Source: Liolophura sinensis (taxonomy: Eukaryota; Mollusca; Polyplacophora; Chitonida; Chitonidae). From it: a DNA stretch of 15,540 nt. Below the pieces are notes generated by a model. The model was given only the letters and a program-made list of their open reading frames with translations, was not told the origin of the DNA and made no database searches. The DNA lies in the NCBI RefSeq assembly GCF_032854445.1, contig NW_027018551.1, positions 1-15,540 of the forward strand. The letters are read 5' to 3'. The translations under genes and the position numbers were made by a program. Below, one piece after another: positions 1-9,347 of the stretch (position 1 is its first letter; every line of letters begins with the position of its first letter).

Positions 1-547
1 AAAAATCCAAAAGTGGAAAAACTGTTCCAATGCTGCTCGTAAGAGACTATCCGACGTATTTTGTGACGACAAATCGAATGGTGCAAACCGCGTTGCTCTC
101 CGACCAATACTTTTGGCTGTAGCCACAATTGAATAATCATTGATGTCAAGATCACGTGCCCAGCAACGCTCTTACTCCATGGAAACCAAGGAAATTTGCA
201 ATTTTTCAACAGCTGGAGATACCTGGCCCAATTGCGCATCTTTTGGCACCTTATTGATGTGGGTCAGTGTTCAATTGTACTTTTTACAGCAGACTGTATC
301 AAGTACCTTGTTTTTTTTTTATATACAAATGGTGTGGTTTTTCTACATGTAGATAAAGACATTGAGTTTGTCTTCGACTTAGAAGTAAGACAACTGCTGG
401 GTGAGTTAAATGGGCTTGGCCCAAAGATTTGACGTCGTCTGGGCTACCGAAGGGCACATAACTTATAATGAAAAGTTGAATATAGTAATGACCAGTCGCG
501 ATTGTACATAGTTAATGTAGCCGATTTCAATCGCAAAAAGACCAGGC
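1..547 (+). repeat. Monomer M1, type A
   Basis: Partner of M20. Markers: CTCGTAAGAGAC, TTTTGTGACGAC, GGAGATACC, CAGCAGACTG, and GACAACTG instead of GACATTTG. It differs from M20 only by indels: an A lost near 50 (AGACTATCC), a G lost near 168 (AACGCTC), a T lost near 531 (CAATCGC) and a T-run of 10 instead of 9. It may belong to a preceding 12-mer whose body lies outside the window. Confidence 0.93.
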
Positions 548-1097
548 AAAAATCCAAAAGTGGAAAAACTGTTCCAATGCTGCTGGTAAGAGGCTAATCC
601 GACGTATTTTTGGACGAGAAATCGAATGGTGCAAACCGCGTTGCTCTCCGACCAATACTTTTGGCTGTAGCCACAAATGAATAATCATTGATGTCAAGAT
701 CACGTGCCCAGCAACGGCTCTTACTCCATGGAAACCAAGGAAATTTGCAAATTTTTCAACAGCTGGAGATGCCTGGCCCAATTGCGCATCTTTTGCACCT
801 TATTGATGTGGGTCAGTGTTCAATTGTACTTTTTACAGCGGACTGTATCAAGTACCTTGTGTTTTTTTTTATATACAAATGGTGTGGTTTTTCTACATGT
901 AGATAAAGACATTGAGTTTGTCCTTCGACTTAGAAGTAAGACAACTGCTGGGTGAGTTAAATGGGCTTGGCCAAAGATTTGACGTCGTCTGGGCTACGAA
1001 GGGCACATAACTTATAATGAAAAGTTGAATATAGTAATGACCAGTCGCGATTGTAAATAGTTTAATGTAGCCGATTTCAATTCGCAAAAGACCAGGC
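548..1097 (+). repeat. Monomer M2, type B
   Basis: Partner of M21 with no substitutions seen. B markers: GGTAAGAGGC, TTTTTGGACGAG, CAAATGAATAATC, CGGACTG, GACAACTG, CGATTGTAAATAG. About eight single-base indels distinguish it from M21, for example TTTTGCACC, TTGTCCTTCG, CTTGGCCAAAG, GGCTACGAAG and AGTTTAATG, giving the same net length of 550. Confidence 0.93.
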
Positions 1098-1651
1098 AAA
1101 AATCCAAAAGTGGAAAAACTGTTCCAATGCTGCTGGTAAGAGGCTAATCCGACGTATTTTTGGGACGAGAAATCGAATGGTGCAAAAACCGCGTTGCTCT
1201 CCGACCAATACTTTTGGCTGTAGCACAAATGAATAATCATGATGTCAAGATCACGTGCCCAGCAACGGCTCTTACTCCATGGGAAACCAAGGAAATTGCA
1301 ATTTTTCAACAGCTGGAGATGCCTGGCCCAATTGCGCATCTTTTGGCACCTTATTGATGTGGGTCAGTGTTCAATTGTACTTTTTACAGCGGACTGTATC
1401 AAGTACCTTGTGTTTTTTTTATATACAATGGTGTGGTTTTTCTACATGTAGGATTAAAGACATTGAGTTTGTTTTCGACTTAGAAGTAAGACAACTGCTG
1501 GGTGAGTTAAATGGGCTTGGCCCAAAGATTTGACGTCGTCTGGGCTACCGAAGGGCACATAAACTTATAATGAAAAGTTTAATATAGTAATGACCAGTCG
1601 CGATTGTACATAGTTAATGTAGCCGATTTCCAATTCGCAAAAAGACCAGGC
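1098..1651 (+). repeat. Monomer M3, type C, indel-rich
   Basis: Partner of M10 and M22. C markers: TTGTTTTCGAC, AGTTTAATATAG, GACAACTG. At 554 bp it is the longest copy because of about twelve inserted or deleted bases, including TTTTTGGGACG, TGCAAAAACCG, GTAGCACAAATG, CCATGGGAAACC and GTAGGATTAAAG. No substitutions against M22 were found, so the excess is probably sequencing error and not divergence. Confidence 0.92.
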
Positions 1652-2203
1652 AAAAATCCAAAAGTGGAAAAACTGTTCCAATGCTGCTGGTAAGAGGCTA
1701 ATCTGACGTATTTTTGGACGAGAAATCGAATGGTGCAAACCGCGTTGCTCTCCGACCAATACTTTTGGCTGTAGCCACAAATGAATAATCATTGATGTCA
1801 AGATCACGTGCCCAGCAACGGCTCTTACTCCATGGAAACCAAGGAAATTTGCAATTTTTTCAACAGCTGGAGATGCCTGGCCCAATAGCGCATCTTTTGG
1901 CACCTTATTGATGTGGGTCAGTGTTCAATTGTACTTTTTTACAGCAGACTGTATCATGTACCTTGTGTTTTTTTTATATACAAATGGTGTGGTTTTTCTA
2001 CATGTAGATAAAGACATTGAGTTTGTCTTCGACTTAGAAGTAAGACATTTGCTGGGTGAGTTAAATGGGCTTGGCCCAAAGATTTGACGTCGTCTGGGCT
2101 ACCGAAGGGCACATAACTTATAATGAAAAGTTAAATATAGTAATGACCAGTCGCGATTGTACATAGTTAATGTAGCCGATTTCAATTAGAAAAAATACCA
2201 GCC
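1652..2203 (+). repeat. Monomer M4, type D
   Basis: Partner of M11 and M23. D markers: CTAATCTGACG (a CpG-to-TpG change), CCCAATAGCGC, a six-T run before ACAGCAGAC, GTATCATGTACC, AGTTAAATATAG, and the end AATTAGAAAAAATACCAGCC. It differs from M23 by one T in each of two T-runs. Confidence 0.93.
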
Positions 2204-2754
2204 AAAAATCCAAAAGTGGAAAAACTGTTCCAATGCTGCTGGTAAGAGGCTAATCCGACGTATTTTTGAACGAGAAATCGAATGGTGCAAACCGCGTTGC
2301 TCTCCGACCAATACTTTTGGCTGTAGCCACAATTGAATAATCATTGATGTCAAGATCACGTGCCCAGGCAACGGCTCTTACTCCATGGAAAGCAAGGAAA
2401 TTTGCAATTTTTCAACAGCTGGAGATGCCTGGCCCAATTGCGCATCTTTTGGCACCTTATTGATGTGGGTCAGTGTTCAATTGTACTTTTTACAGCGGAC
2501 TGTATCAAGTACCTTGTGTTTTTTTTATATATACAAAATGGTGTGGTTTTTCTACATGTAGATAAAGACATTGAGTTTGTCTTCGACTTAGAAGTAAGAC
2601 ATTTGCTGGGTGAGTTAAATGGCTTGGCCAAAGATTGACGTCGTCTGGGCCTACCGAAGGGCACATAACTTATAATGAAAAGTTGAATATAGAATGACCA
2701 GTCGCGATTGTACATAGTTAATGTAGCCGATTTCAATTAGAAAAAAGACCAGGT
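2204..2754 (+). repeat. Monomer M5, type E
   Basis: Partner of M24. E markers: TATTTTTGAACGAG, CACAATTGAATAATC, GGAAAGCAAGG, CGGACTGTATCAAG, GACATTTG, and the end AATTAGAAAAAAGACCAGGT. Indels against M24 include CCCAGGCAACGG, a longer TATATATAC, AAATGGCTTGGCCAAAG, GGGCCTACC and ATAGAATGACC. Confidence 0.93.
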
Positions 2755-3304
2755 AAAAATCCAAAAGTGGAAAAACTGTTCCAATGCTGCTGGTAAGAGG
2801 CTAATCCGACGTATTTTCTGACGAGAAATCGAAATGGTGCAAGACCGCGTTGCTCTCCGACCAATACTTTTGGCTGTAGCCACAATTGAATAATCATTGA
2901 TGTCAAGATCACGTGCCCAGCAACGGCTCTTACTCCATGGAAACCAAGGAAATTTGCAATTTTTCAACAGCTGGAGATGCCTGGCCCAATTGCGCATATT
3001 TTGGCACCTTATTGATGTGGGTCAGTGTTCAATTGTACTTTTTACAGCGGACTGTGTCAAGTACCTTGGTTTTTTTATATACAAATGGTGTGGTTTTTCT
3101 ACATGTAGATGAAGACATTGAGTTTGTCTTGGACTTAGAAGTAAGACATTTGCTGGGTGAGTTAAATGGGCTTGGCCCAAAGATTTGACGTCGTCTGGGC
3201 TACCGAAGGGCACATAACTTATAATGAAAAGTTGAATATAGTAATGACCAGTCGCGATGGTACATAGTAAATGTAGCCAATTTCAATTCGCAAAAAGACC
3301 AGGC
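2755..3304 (+). repeat. Monomer M6, type F
   Basis: Partner of M25. F markers: TATTTTCTGACGAG, GCATATTTTGG, CGGACTGTGTC, GTAGATGAAGAC, TTGTCTTGGAC, CGATGGTACATAGTAAATG, GTAGCCAATTTC. Indels: an added A and G around 2834-2843 and a T lost before the T-run. Confidence 0.93.
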
Positions 3305-3854
3305 AAAAATCCAAAAGTGGGAAAAACTGTTCCAATGCTGCTGGTAAGAGACTAATCCGACGTATTTTCTGACGACAAATCGAATGGTGCAAACCGCGTT
3401 GCTCTCCGACCAATACTTTTGGCTGTAGCCACAATTGAATTGTCATTGATGTCAAGATGACGTGCCCAGCAACGGCTCTTACACCATGGAAACCATAGAA
3501 ATTTGCAATTTTTCAACAGCTGGAGATGCCTGGCCCAATTGCGCATCTTTTGGCAGCTTATTGATGTGGGTCAGTGTTCAATTGTACTTTTTACAGCAGA
3601 CTGTATCAAGTACCTTGTGTTTTTTTATATACAAATGCTGTGGTTTTTCTACATGCAGATAAAGACATTGAGTTTGTCTTCGACTTAGAAGTAAGACATT
3701 TGCTGGGTGAGTTAAATGGGCTTGGCCCAAAGATTTGACGTCGTCTGGGCTACCGAAGGGCACATAACTTATAATGAAAAGTTGAATATAGTAATAACGA
3801 TTTACGATGGTACATAGTAAATGTAGCCGATTTTAATTCGCAAAAAGAGCAGGC
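3305..3854 (+). repeat. Monomer M7, type G
   Basis: Partner of M26 and sister of M19. G markers: TTTTCTGACGAC, GAATTGTCATTG, GATGACGTG (loss of CACGTG), TACACCATGG, ACCATAGAAATTTG, GGCAGCTT, AAATGCTGTGG, ACATGCAGAT, and the substituted tract AACGATTTACGATGG near the end. One extra G at the start (AGTGGGAAAAACTG). Confidence 0.93.
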
Positions 3855-4402
3855 AAAATCCAAAAGTGAAGAAACTGTTCCAATGCTGCTCGTAAGAGAC
3901 TAATCCGACGTATTTTGTGACGACAAATCGAATGGTGCAAACCGCGTTGCTCTCCGACCAATACTTTTGGCTGTAGCCACAATTGAATAATCATTGATGT
4001 CAAGATCACGTGCCCCGCAACGGCTCTTACTCCATGGAAACCAAGGAAATTTGCAATTTTTCAACAGCTGGAGATGCCTGGCCCAATTGCGCATATTTTG
4101 GCACCTTATTGATGTGGGTCAGTGTTCAATTGTACTTTTTACAGCGGACTGTGTCAAGTACCTTGTGTTTTTTTATATACAAATGGTGTGGTTTATCTAC
4201 ATGTAGATAAAGACATTGAGTTTGTCTTCGACTTAGAAGTAAGACAACTGCTGGGTGAGTTAAATGGGCTTGGCCCAAAGATTTGACGTCGTCTGGGCTA
4301 CCGAAGGGCACATAACTTATAATGAAAAGTTGAATATAGTAATGACCAGTCGCGATTGTACATAGTTAATGTAGCCGATTTCAATTCGCAAAAAGACCAG
4401 GC
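3855..4402 (+). repeat. Monomer M8, type H
   Basis: Partner of M27. H markers: GTGAAGAAACTG, CTCGTAAGAGAC, TTTTGTGACGAC, GCCCCGCAACGG, GCATATTTTGG, CGGACTGTGTC, GTTTATCTACATG, GACAACTG. It contains the perfect 20-bp palindrome at 4192-4211. The opening A-run is one A short. Confidence 0.93.
4192..4211. repeat. Perfect 20-bp palindrome (H-type monomer M8)
   Basis: TTTATCTACATGTAGATAAA equals its own reverse complement and is centred on ACATGT. In other types a T replaces the A at its fourth base, leaving one mismatched pair around a perfect 12-bp core (TCTACATGTAGA). G, K and K' copies break the core (CATGCAG), and M16 breaks it at one edge (CCACATG). It could be a binding site for a dimeric protein or a small cruciform. 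No factor can be named from sequence. Confidence 0.85.
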
Positions 4403-4952
4403 AAAAATCCAAAAGTGGAAAAACTGTTCCAATGCTGCTGGTAAGAGGCTAATCCGACGTATTTTTGGACGAGAAAATCGAATGGTGCAAACCGCGTTGC
4501 TCTCCGACCAATACTTTTGGCTGTAGCCACAAATGAATAATCATTGATGTCAAGATCACGTGCCCAGCAACGGCTCTTACTCCATGGAAACCAAGGAAAT
4601 TTGCAATTTTTCAACAGCTGAGATGCCTGGCCCAATTGCGCATCTTTTGGCACCTTATTGATGTGGGTCAGTGTTCAATTGTACTTTTTACAGCGGACTG
4701 TATCAAGTACCTTGTGTTTTTTTTATATACAAATGGTGTGGTTTTTCTACATGTAGATAAAGACATTGAGTTTGTCTTCGACTTAGAAGTAAGACAACTG
4801 CTGGGTGAGTTAAATGGGCTTGGCCCAAAGATTTGACGTCGTCTGGGCTACCGAAGGGCACATAACTTATAATGAAAAGTTGAATATAGTAATGACCAGT
4901 CGCGATTGTAAATAGTTAATGTAGCCGATTTCAATTCGCAAAAAGACCAGGG
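4403..4952 (+). repeat. Monomer M9, type B, first of the 12-mer
   Basis: Matches M2, M21 and M28. It shares with M28 the terminal CCAGGG where M2 and M21 have CCAGGC, which places it in the 12-mer phase. Two indels: an extra A (GAGAAAATCG) and a lost G (CAGCTGAGATG). The lost G breaks the reading frame that is open in cleaner copies. Confidence 0.93.
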
Positions 4953-5502
4953 AAAAATCCAAAAGTGGAAAAACTGTTCCAATGCTGCTGGTAAGAGGCT
5001 AATCCGACGTATTTTTGGACGAGAAATCGAATGGTGCAAACCGCGTTGCTCTCCGACCAATACTTTTGGCTGTAGCCACAAATGAATAATCATTGATGTC
5101 AAGATCACGTGCCCAGCAACGGCTCTTACTCCATGGAAACCAAGGAAATTTGCAATTTTTCAACAGCTGGAGATGCCTGGCCCAATTGCGCATCTTTTGG
5201 CACCTTATTGATGTGGGTCAGTGTTCAATTGTACTTTTTACAGCGGACTGTATCAAGTACCTTGTGTTTTTTTTATATACAAATGGTGTGGTTTTTCTAC
5301 ATGTAGATAAAGACATTGAGTTTGTTTTCGACTTAGAAGTAAGACAACTGCTGGGTGAGTTAAATGGGCTTGGCCCAAAGATTTGACGTCGTCTGGGCTA
5401 CCGAAGGGCACATAACTTATAATGAAAAGTTTAATATAGTAATGACCAGTCGCGATTGTACATAGTTAATGTAGCCGATTTCAATTCGCAAAAAGACCAG
5501 GC
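4953..5502 (+). repeat. Monomer M10, type C
   Basis: No difference from M22 was seen: TTGTTTTCGAC, AGTTTAATATAG and an eight-T run. It carries the longest recurring open frame (97 codons, 5093-5386). Confidence 0.94.
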
Positions 5503-6052
5503 AAAAATCCAAAAGTGGAAAAACTGTTCCAATGCTGCTGGTAAGAGGCTAATCTGACGTATTTTTGGACGAGAAATCGAATGGTGCAAACCGCGTTGCT
5601 CTCCGACCAATACTTTTGGCTGTAGCCACAAATGAATAATCATTGATGTCAAGATCACGTGCCCAGCAACGGCTCTTACTCCATGGAAACCAAGGAAATT
5701 TGCAATTTTTCAACAGCTGGAGATGCCTGGCCCAATAGCGCATCTTTTGGCACCTTATTGATGTGGGTCAGTGTTCAATTGTACTTTTTTACAGCAGACT
5801 GTATCATGTACCTTGTGTTTTTTTATATACAAATGGTGTGGTTTTTCTACATGTAGATAAAGACATTGAGTTTGTCTTCGACTTAGAAGTAAGACATTTG
5901 CTGGGTGAGTTAAATGGGCTTGGCCCAAAGATTTGACGTCGTCTGGGCTACCGAAGGGCACATAACTTATAATGAAAAGTTAAATATAGTAATGACCAGT
6001 CGCGATTGTACATAGTTAATGTAGCCGATTTCAATTAGAAAAAATACCAGCC
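5503..6052 (+). repeat. Monomer M11, type D
   Basis: No difference from M23 was seen, including CTAATCTGACG, CCCAATAGCGC, GTATCATGTACC and the AAAAAATACCAGCC end. It is the last monomer of the 12-mer before its order departs from that of the 7-mer. Confidence 0.94.
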
Positions 6053-6603
6053 AAAAATCCAAAAGTGGAAAAACTGTTCCAATGCTGCTGGTAAGAGGCT
6101 AATCCGACGTATTTTTGAACGAGAAATCGAATGGTGCAAACCGCGTTGCTCTCCGACCAATACTTTTGGCTGTAGCCACAATTGAATAATCATTGATGTC
6201 AAGATCACGTGCCCAGCAACGGCTCTTACTCCATGGAAAGCAAGGAAATTTGCAATTTTTCAACAGCTGGAGATGCCTGGCCCAATTGCGCATCTTTTGG
6301 CACCTTATTGATGTGGGTCAGTGTTCAATTGTACTTTTTACAGCGGACTGTATCAAGTACCTTGTGTTTTTTTTTATATACAAATGGTGTGGTTTTTCTA
6401 CATGTAGATAAAGACATTGAGTTTGTCTTCGACTTAGAAGTAAGACATTTGCTGGGTGAGTTAAATGGGCTTGGCCCAAAAATTTGACGTCGTCTGGGCT
6501 ACCGAAGTGCACATAACTTATAATGAAAAGTTGAATATAGTAATGACCAGTCGCGATGGTACATAGTAAATGTAGCCGATTTCAATTCACAAAAAGACCA
6601 GGC
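6053..6603 (+). repeat. Monomer M12, chimera: 5' type E, 3' type J
   Basis: The 5' two-thirds equal E monomers M5 and M24 (TTTTTGAACGAG, GGAAAGCAAGG, CGGACTG, AAGTACC). From 6481 on it equals M17: CCCAAAAATTTG, CGAAGTGCAC, CGATGGTACATAGTAAATG, CAATTCACAAAAAG. The T-run is 9, unlike the 8 of E and the 7 of J. It marks the left edge of the inserted five-monomer block. Confidence 0.9.
6361..6480. other. Crossover tract in chimeric monomer M12
   Basis: The last E-specific base is at 6360 (AAGTACC; J has AAGTAAC). The first J-specific base is at 6481 (CCCAAAAATT; E has CCCAAAGATT). The 120 bp between are common to both parents apart from T-run length. Such a tract is what homologous unequal exchange or a conversion endpoint leaves behind. 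Confidence 0.75.
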
Positions 6604-7151
6604 AAAAATCCAAAAGTGGAAAAACTGTTCCAATGCTGCTGGTAAGAGGCTAATCCGACGTATTTTCTGACGAGAAATCGAATGGTGCAAACCGCGTTGC
6701 TCTCCGGCCAATACTTTTGGCTGTAGCCACAATTGAATAATCATTGATATCAAGATCACGTGCCCAGCAACGGCTCTTACTCCATGGAAACCATAGAACT
6801 TTGCAATTTTTCAACAGCTGGAGATGCCTGGCCCAATTGCGCATCTTTTGGCACCTTATTGATGTGGGTCAGTGTTCAATTGTACATTTTACAGCGGAAT
6901 GTGTCAAGTACCTTTATGTTTTTATATACAAATGGTGTGGTTTTTCTACATGTAGATACAGACATTGACATTGTCTTCGACTTAGAAGTAAGACATTTGC
7001 TGGGTGAGTTAAATGGGCTTGGCCCAAAGATTTGACGTCGTCTGGGCTACCGAAGGGCACATAACTTATAATGAAAAGTTGAATACAGTAATGACCAGTC
7101 GCGATGGTACATAGTAAATGTAGCCGATTCCAATTCGCAAAAAGACCAGGC
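6604..7151 (+). repeat. Monomer M13, type I (unique)
   Basis: Begins like F (TATTTTCTGACGAG) but has many private changes: CTCCGGCC (the only substitution in the conserved 52-bp block), TTGATATCAAG, ACATTTTACAGCGGAATG, CCTTTATG with a T-run of only 5, GATACAGACATTGACATTG, GAATACAG. It shares ACCATAGAACTTTG with M14, M15 and M17 and GATTCCAATTCG with M14. It is seen once in the window and is the most diverged copy. Confidence 0.9.
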
Positions 7152-7700
7152 AAAAATCCAAAAGTGGAAAAACTGTTCCAATGCTGCTGGTAAGAGGCTA
7201 ATCCGAGGTATTTTGTGACGAGAAATAGAATGGTGCAAACCGCGTTGCTCTCCGACCAATACTTTTGGCTGTAGCCACAAATGAATAATCATTGATGTCA
7301 AGATCACGTGCACAGCAACGGCTCTTACACCATGGAAACCATAGAACTTTGCAATTTTTCAACAGCTGGAGATGCCTGGCCCAATTGCGCATCTTTTGGC
7401 ACCTTATTGATGTGGGTCAGTGTTCAGTTGTACTTTTTACAGCAGACTGTATCAAGTAACTTGTGTTTTTTTATATACAAATGGTGTGGTTTTTCTACAT
7501 GCAGATAAAGACATTGAGTTTGTCTTCGACTTAGAAGTAAGACATTTGCTGGGTGAGTTAAATGGGCTTGGCCCAAAGATTTGACGTCTTCTGGGCTACC
7601 GAAGGGCACATAACTTATAATGAAAAGTTGAATATAGTAATGACCAGTCGCGATGGTACATAGTAAATGTAGCCGATTCCAATTCGCAAAAAGACCAGGG
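7152..7700 (+). repeat. Monomer M14, type K
   Basis: K markers: CCGAGGTATTTTGTGACGAG, GAAATAGAATGG, CGTGCACAGC, TACACCATGG, ACCATAGAACTTTG, AAGTAACTTG, ACATGCAGAT, GACGTCTTCTGG. Private: GTTCAGTTG. It ends CCAGGG, like the B copies of the 12-mer. Confidence 0.92.
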
Positions 7701-8249
7701 AAAAATCCAAAAGTGGAAAAACTGTTCCAATGCTGCTGGTAAGAGGCTAATCCGAGGTATTTTGTGACGAGAAATAGAATGGTGCAAACCGCGTTGCTCT
7801 CCGACCAATACTTTTGGCTGTAGCCACAAATGAATGATCAATGATGTCAAGATCACGTGCACAGCAACGGCTCTTACACCATGGAAACCATAGAACTTTG
7901 CAACTTTTCAACACCTGGAGATGCCTGGCCCAATTGCGCATCTTTTGGCACCTTATTGATGTGGGTCAGTGTTCAATTGTACTTTTTACAGCAGACTGTA
8001 TCAAGTAACTTGTGTTTTTTTATATACAAATGGTGTGGTTTTTCTACATGCAGATAAAGACATTGAGTTTGTCTTCGACTTAGAAGTAAGACATTTGCTG
8101 GGTGAGTTAAATGGGCTTGGCCCAAAGATTTGACGTCTTCTGGGCTACCGAAGGGCACATAACTTATAATGAAAAGTTGAATATAGTAATGACCAATCGC
8201 GATGGTACATAGTAAATGTAGCCGATTTCAATTCGCAAAAAGACCAGGC
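7701..8249 (+). repeat. Monomer M15, type K', near-copy of M14
   Basis: Shares all K markers with its left neighbour and differs by about 8 substitutions (about 98.5% identical), including AATGATCAATG, GCAACTTTTC, CAACACCTGG and ACCAATCGCG. Adjacent monomers elsewhere differ much more, so K/K' looks like a local single-monomer duplication. Confidence 0.92.
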
Positions 8250-8798
8250 AAAAATCCAAAAGTGGAAAAACTGTTCCAGTGCTGCTGATGAGAGACTAAT
8301 CCGACGTATTTTGTAACGAGAAATCGAATGGTGCAAACCGCGTTGCTCTCCGACCAATACTTTTGGCTGTAGCCACAATTGAATAATCATTGATGTCAAG
8401 ATCACGTGCCCCGCAACGGCTCTTACTACATGGAAACCAAGGAAATTTGCAATTTTTCAACACCTGGAGATGCCTGGCCCTATTGCGCATCTTTTGGCAC
8501 CTTATTGATGTGGGTCAGTGTTCAATTGTACTTTTTACAGCGGACTGTGTCAAGTACCTTGTGTTTTTTTATATACAAATGCTGTGGTTTTTCCACATGT
8601 AGATGAAGACATTGAGTTTGTCTTCGACTTAGAAGTAAGACATTTGCTGGGTGAGTTAAATGGGCTTGGCCCAAAGATTTGACGTCGTCTGGGCTACCGA
8701 AGGGCACATAACTTATAATGAAAAGTTGAATATAGTAATAACGATTTACGATGGTACATAGTAAATGTAGCCGATTTTAATTCGCAAAAAGAGCAGGC
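8250..8798 (+). repeat. Monomer M16, type L (mosaic)
   Basis: Private start: CCAGTGCTGCTGATGAGAGAC, losing the GGTAAGAG of other copies, and TTTTGTAACGAG. CAACACCTGG is shared with M15 and TACTACATGG with M17. CCCCGCAAC is shared with H and F' copies. The end (AACGATTTACGATGG, GATTTTAATTCG, GAGCAGG) is G type. Best read as a patchwork from several slots. Confidence 0.9.
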
Positions 8799-9347
8799 AA
8801 AAATCCAAAAGTGAAGAAACTGTTCCAATGCTGCTCGTAAGAGACTAATCCGACGTATTTTGTGACGACAAATCGAATGGTGCAAACCGCGTTGCTCTCC
8901 GACCAATACTTTTGGCTGTAGCCACAATTGAATAATCATTGATGTCAAGATCACGTGCCCCGCAACGGCTCTTACTACATGGAAACCATAGAACTTTGCA
9001 ATTTTTCAACAGCTGGAGATGCCTGGCCCAATTGCGCATCTTTTGGCACCTTATTGATGTGGGTCAGTGTTCAATTGTACTTTTTACAGCAGACTGTATC
9101 AAGTAACTTGTGTTTTTTTATATACAAATGGTGTGGTTTTTCTACATGTAGATAAAGACATTGAGTTTGTCTTCGACTTAGAAGTAAGACATTTGCTGGG
9201 TGAGTTAAATGGGCTTGGCCCAAAAATTTGACGTCGTCTGGGCTACCGAAGTGCACATAACTTATAATGAAAAGTTGAATATAGTAATGACCAGTCGCGA
9301 TGGTACATAGTAAATGTAGCCGATTTCAATTCACAAAAAGACCAGGC
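8799..9347 (+). repeat. Monomer M17, type J (mosaic)
   Basis: Its 5' portion is H type (GTGAAGAAACTG, CTCGTAAGAGAC, GTGACGAC, CCCCGCAAC). The middle resembles K (ACCATAGAACTTTG, AAGTAACTTG). The 3' end is the J sequence shared only with M12 (CCCAAAAATTTG, GAAGTGCAC, CAATTCAC). It is the right edge of the inserted block. Confidence 0.9.

Larger units (their letters stand above)
548..4402. repeat. 7-mer higher-order repeat, copy 1 (B C D E F G H)
   Basis: Seven monomers (M2-M8, 3,855 bp) in the same type order as M21-M27. Slot markers run B (AACTG, 3' GTAAATAG), C (TTGTTTTCG, AGTTTAATAT), D (AATCTGACG, CAATAGCGC), E (TTTTGAACG, GAAAGCAAGG), F (GCATATTTTGG, TTGGACTTAG), G (GATGACGTG, CATGCAGAT) and H (GTGAAGAAACTG, GTTTATCTAC). 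This copy carries many more single-base indels than copy 2, most of them before about 3,300. Confidence 0.9.
6604..9347. repeat. Five-monomer inserted block (I K K' L J) that turns the 7-mer into a 12-mer
   Basis: About 2.74 kb present only in the 12-mer. Its left neighbour M12 ends with the same unusual 3' sequence as its own last monomer M17: CCCAAAAATTTG, GAAGTGCAC, CAATTCACAAAA. The monomers after each (M13 and M18) both begin F type with TATTTTCTGACGAG. The block is therefore bounded by repeated J-end/F-start junctions, as expected from unequal exchange between misaligned arrays. Inside it, M16's 3' end is G-like and M17's 5' end is H-like, so it looks like a diverged F...G-H segment. 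Confidence 0.8.

Noticed and set aside
301-320. TATA-like TTTTATATAC as a promoter in each monomer
   Set aside because: A T-run followed by ATATA is a weak, common match in AT-rich DNA, with no other core-promoter element or transcript evidence nearby.
893-1339. 148-codon minus-strand open frame
   Set aside because: Arises only because indels in M2 and M3 join frames that are separate in clean partners M21 and M22. No domain is recognised.
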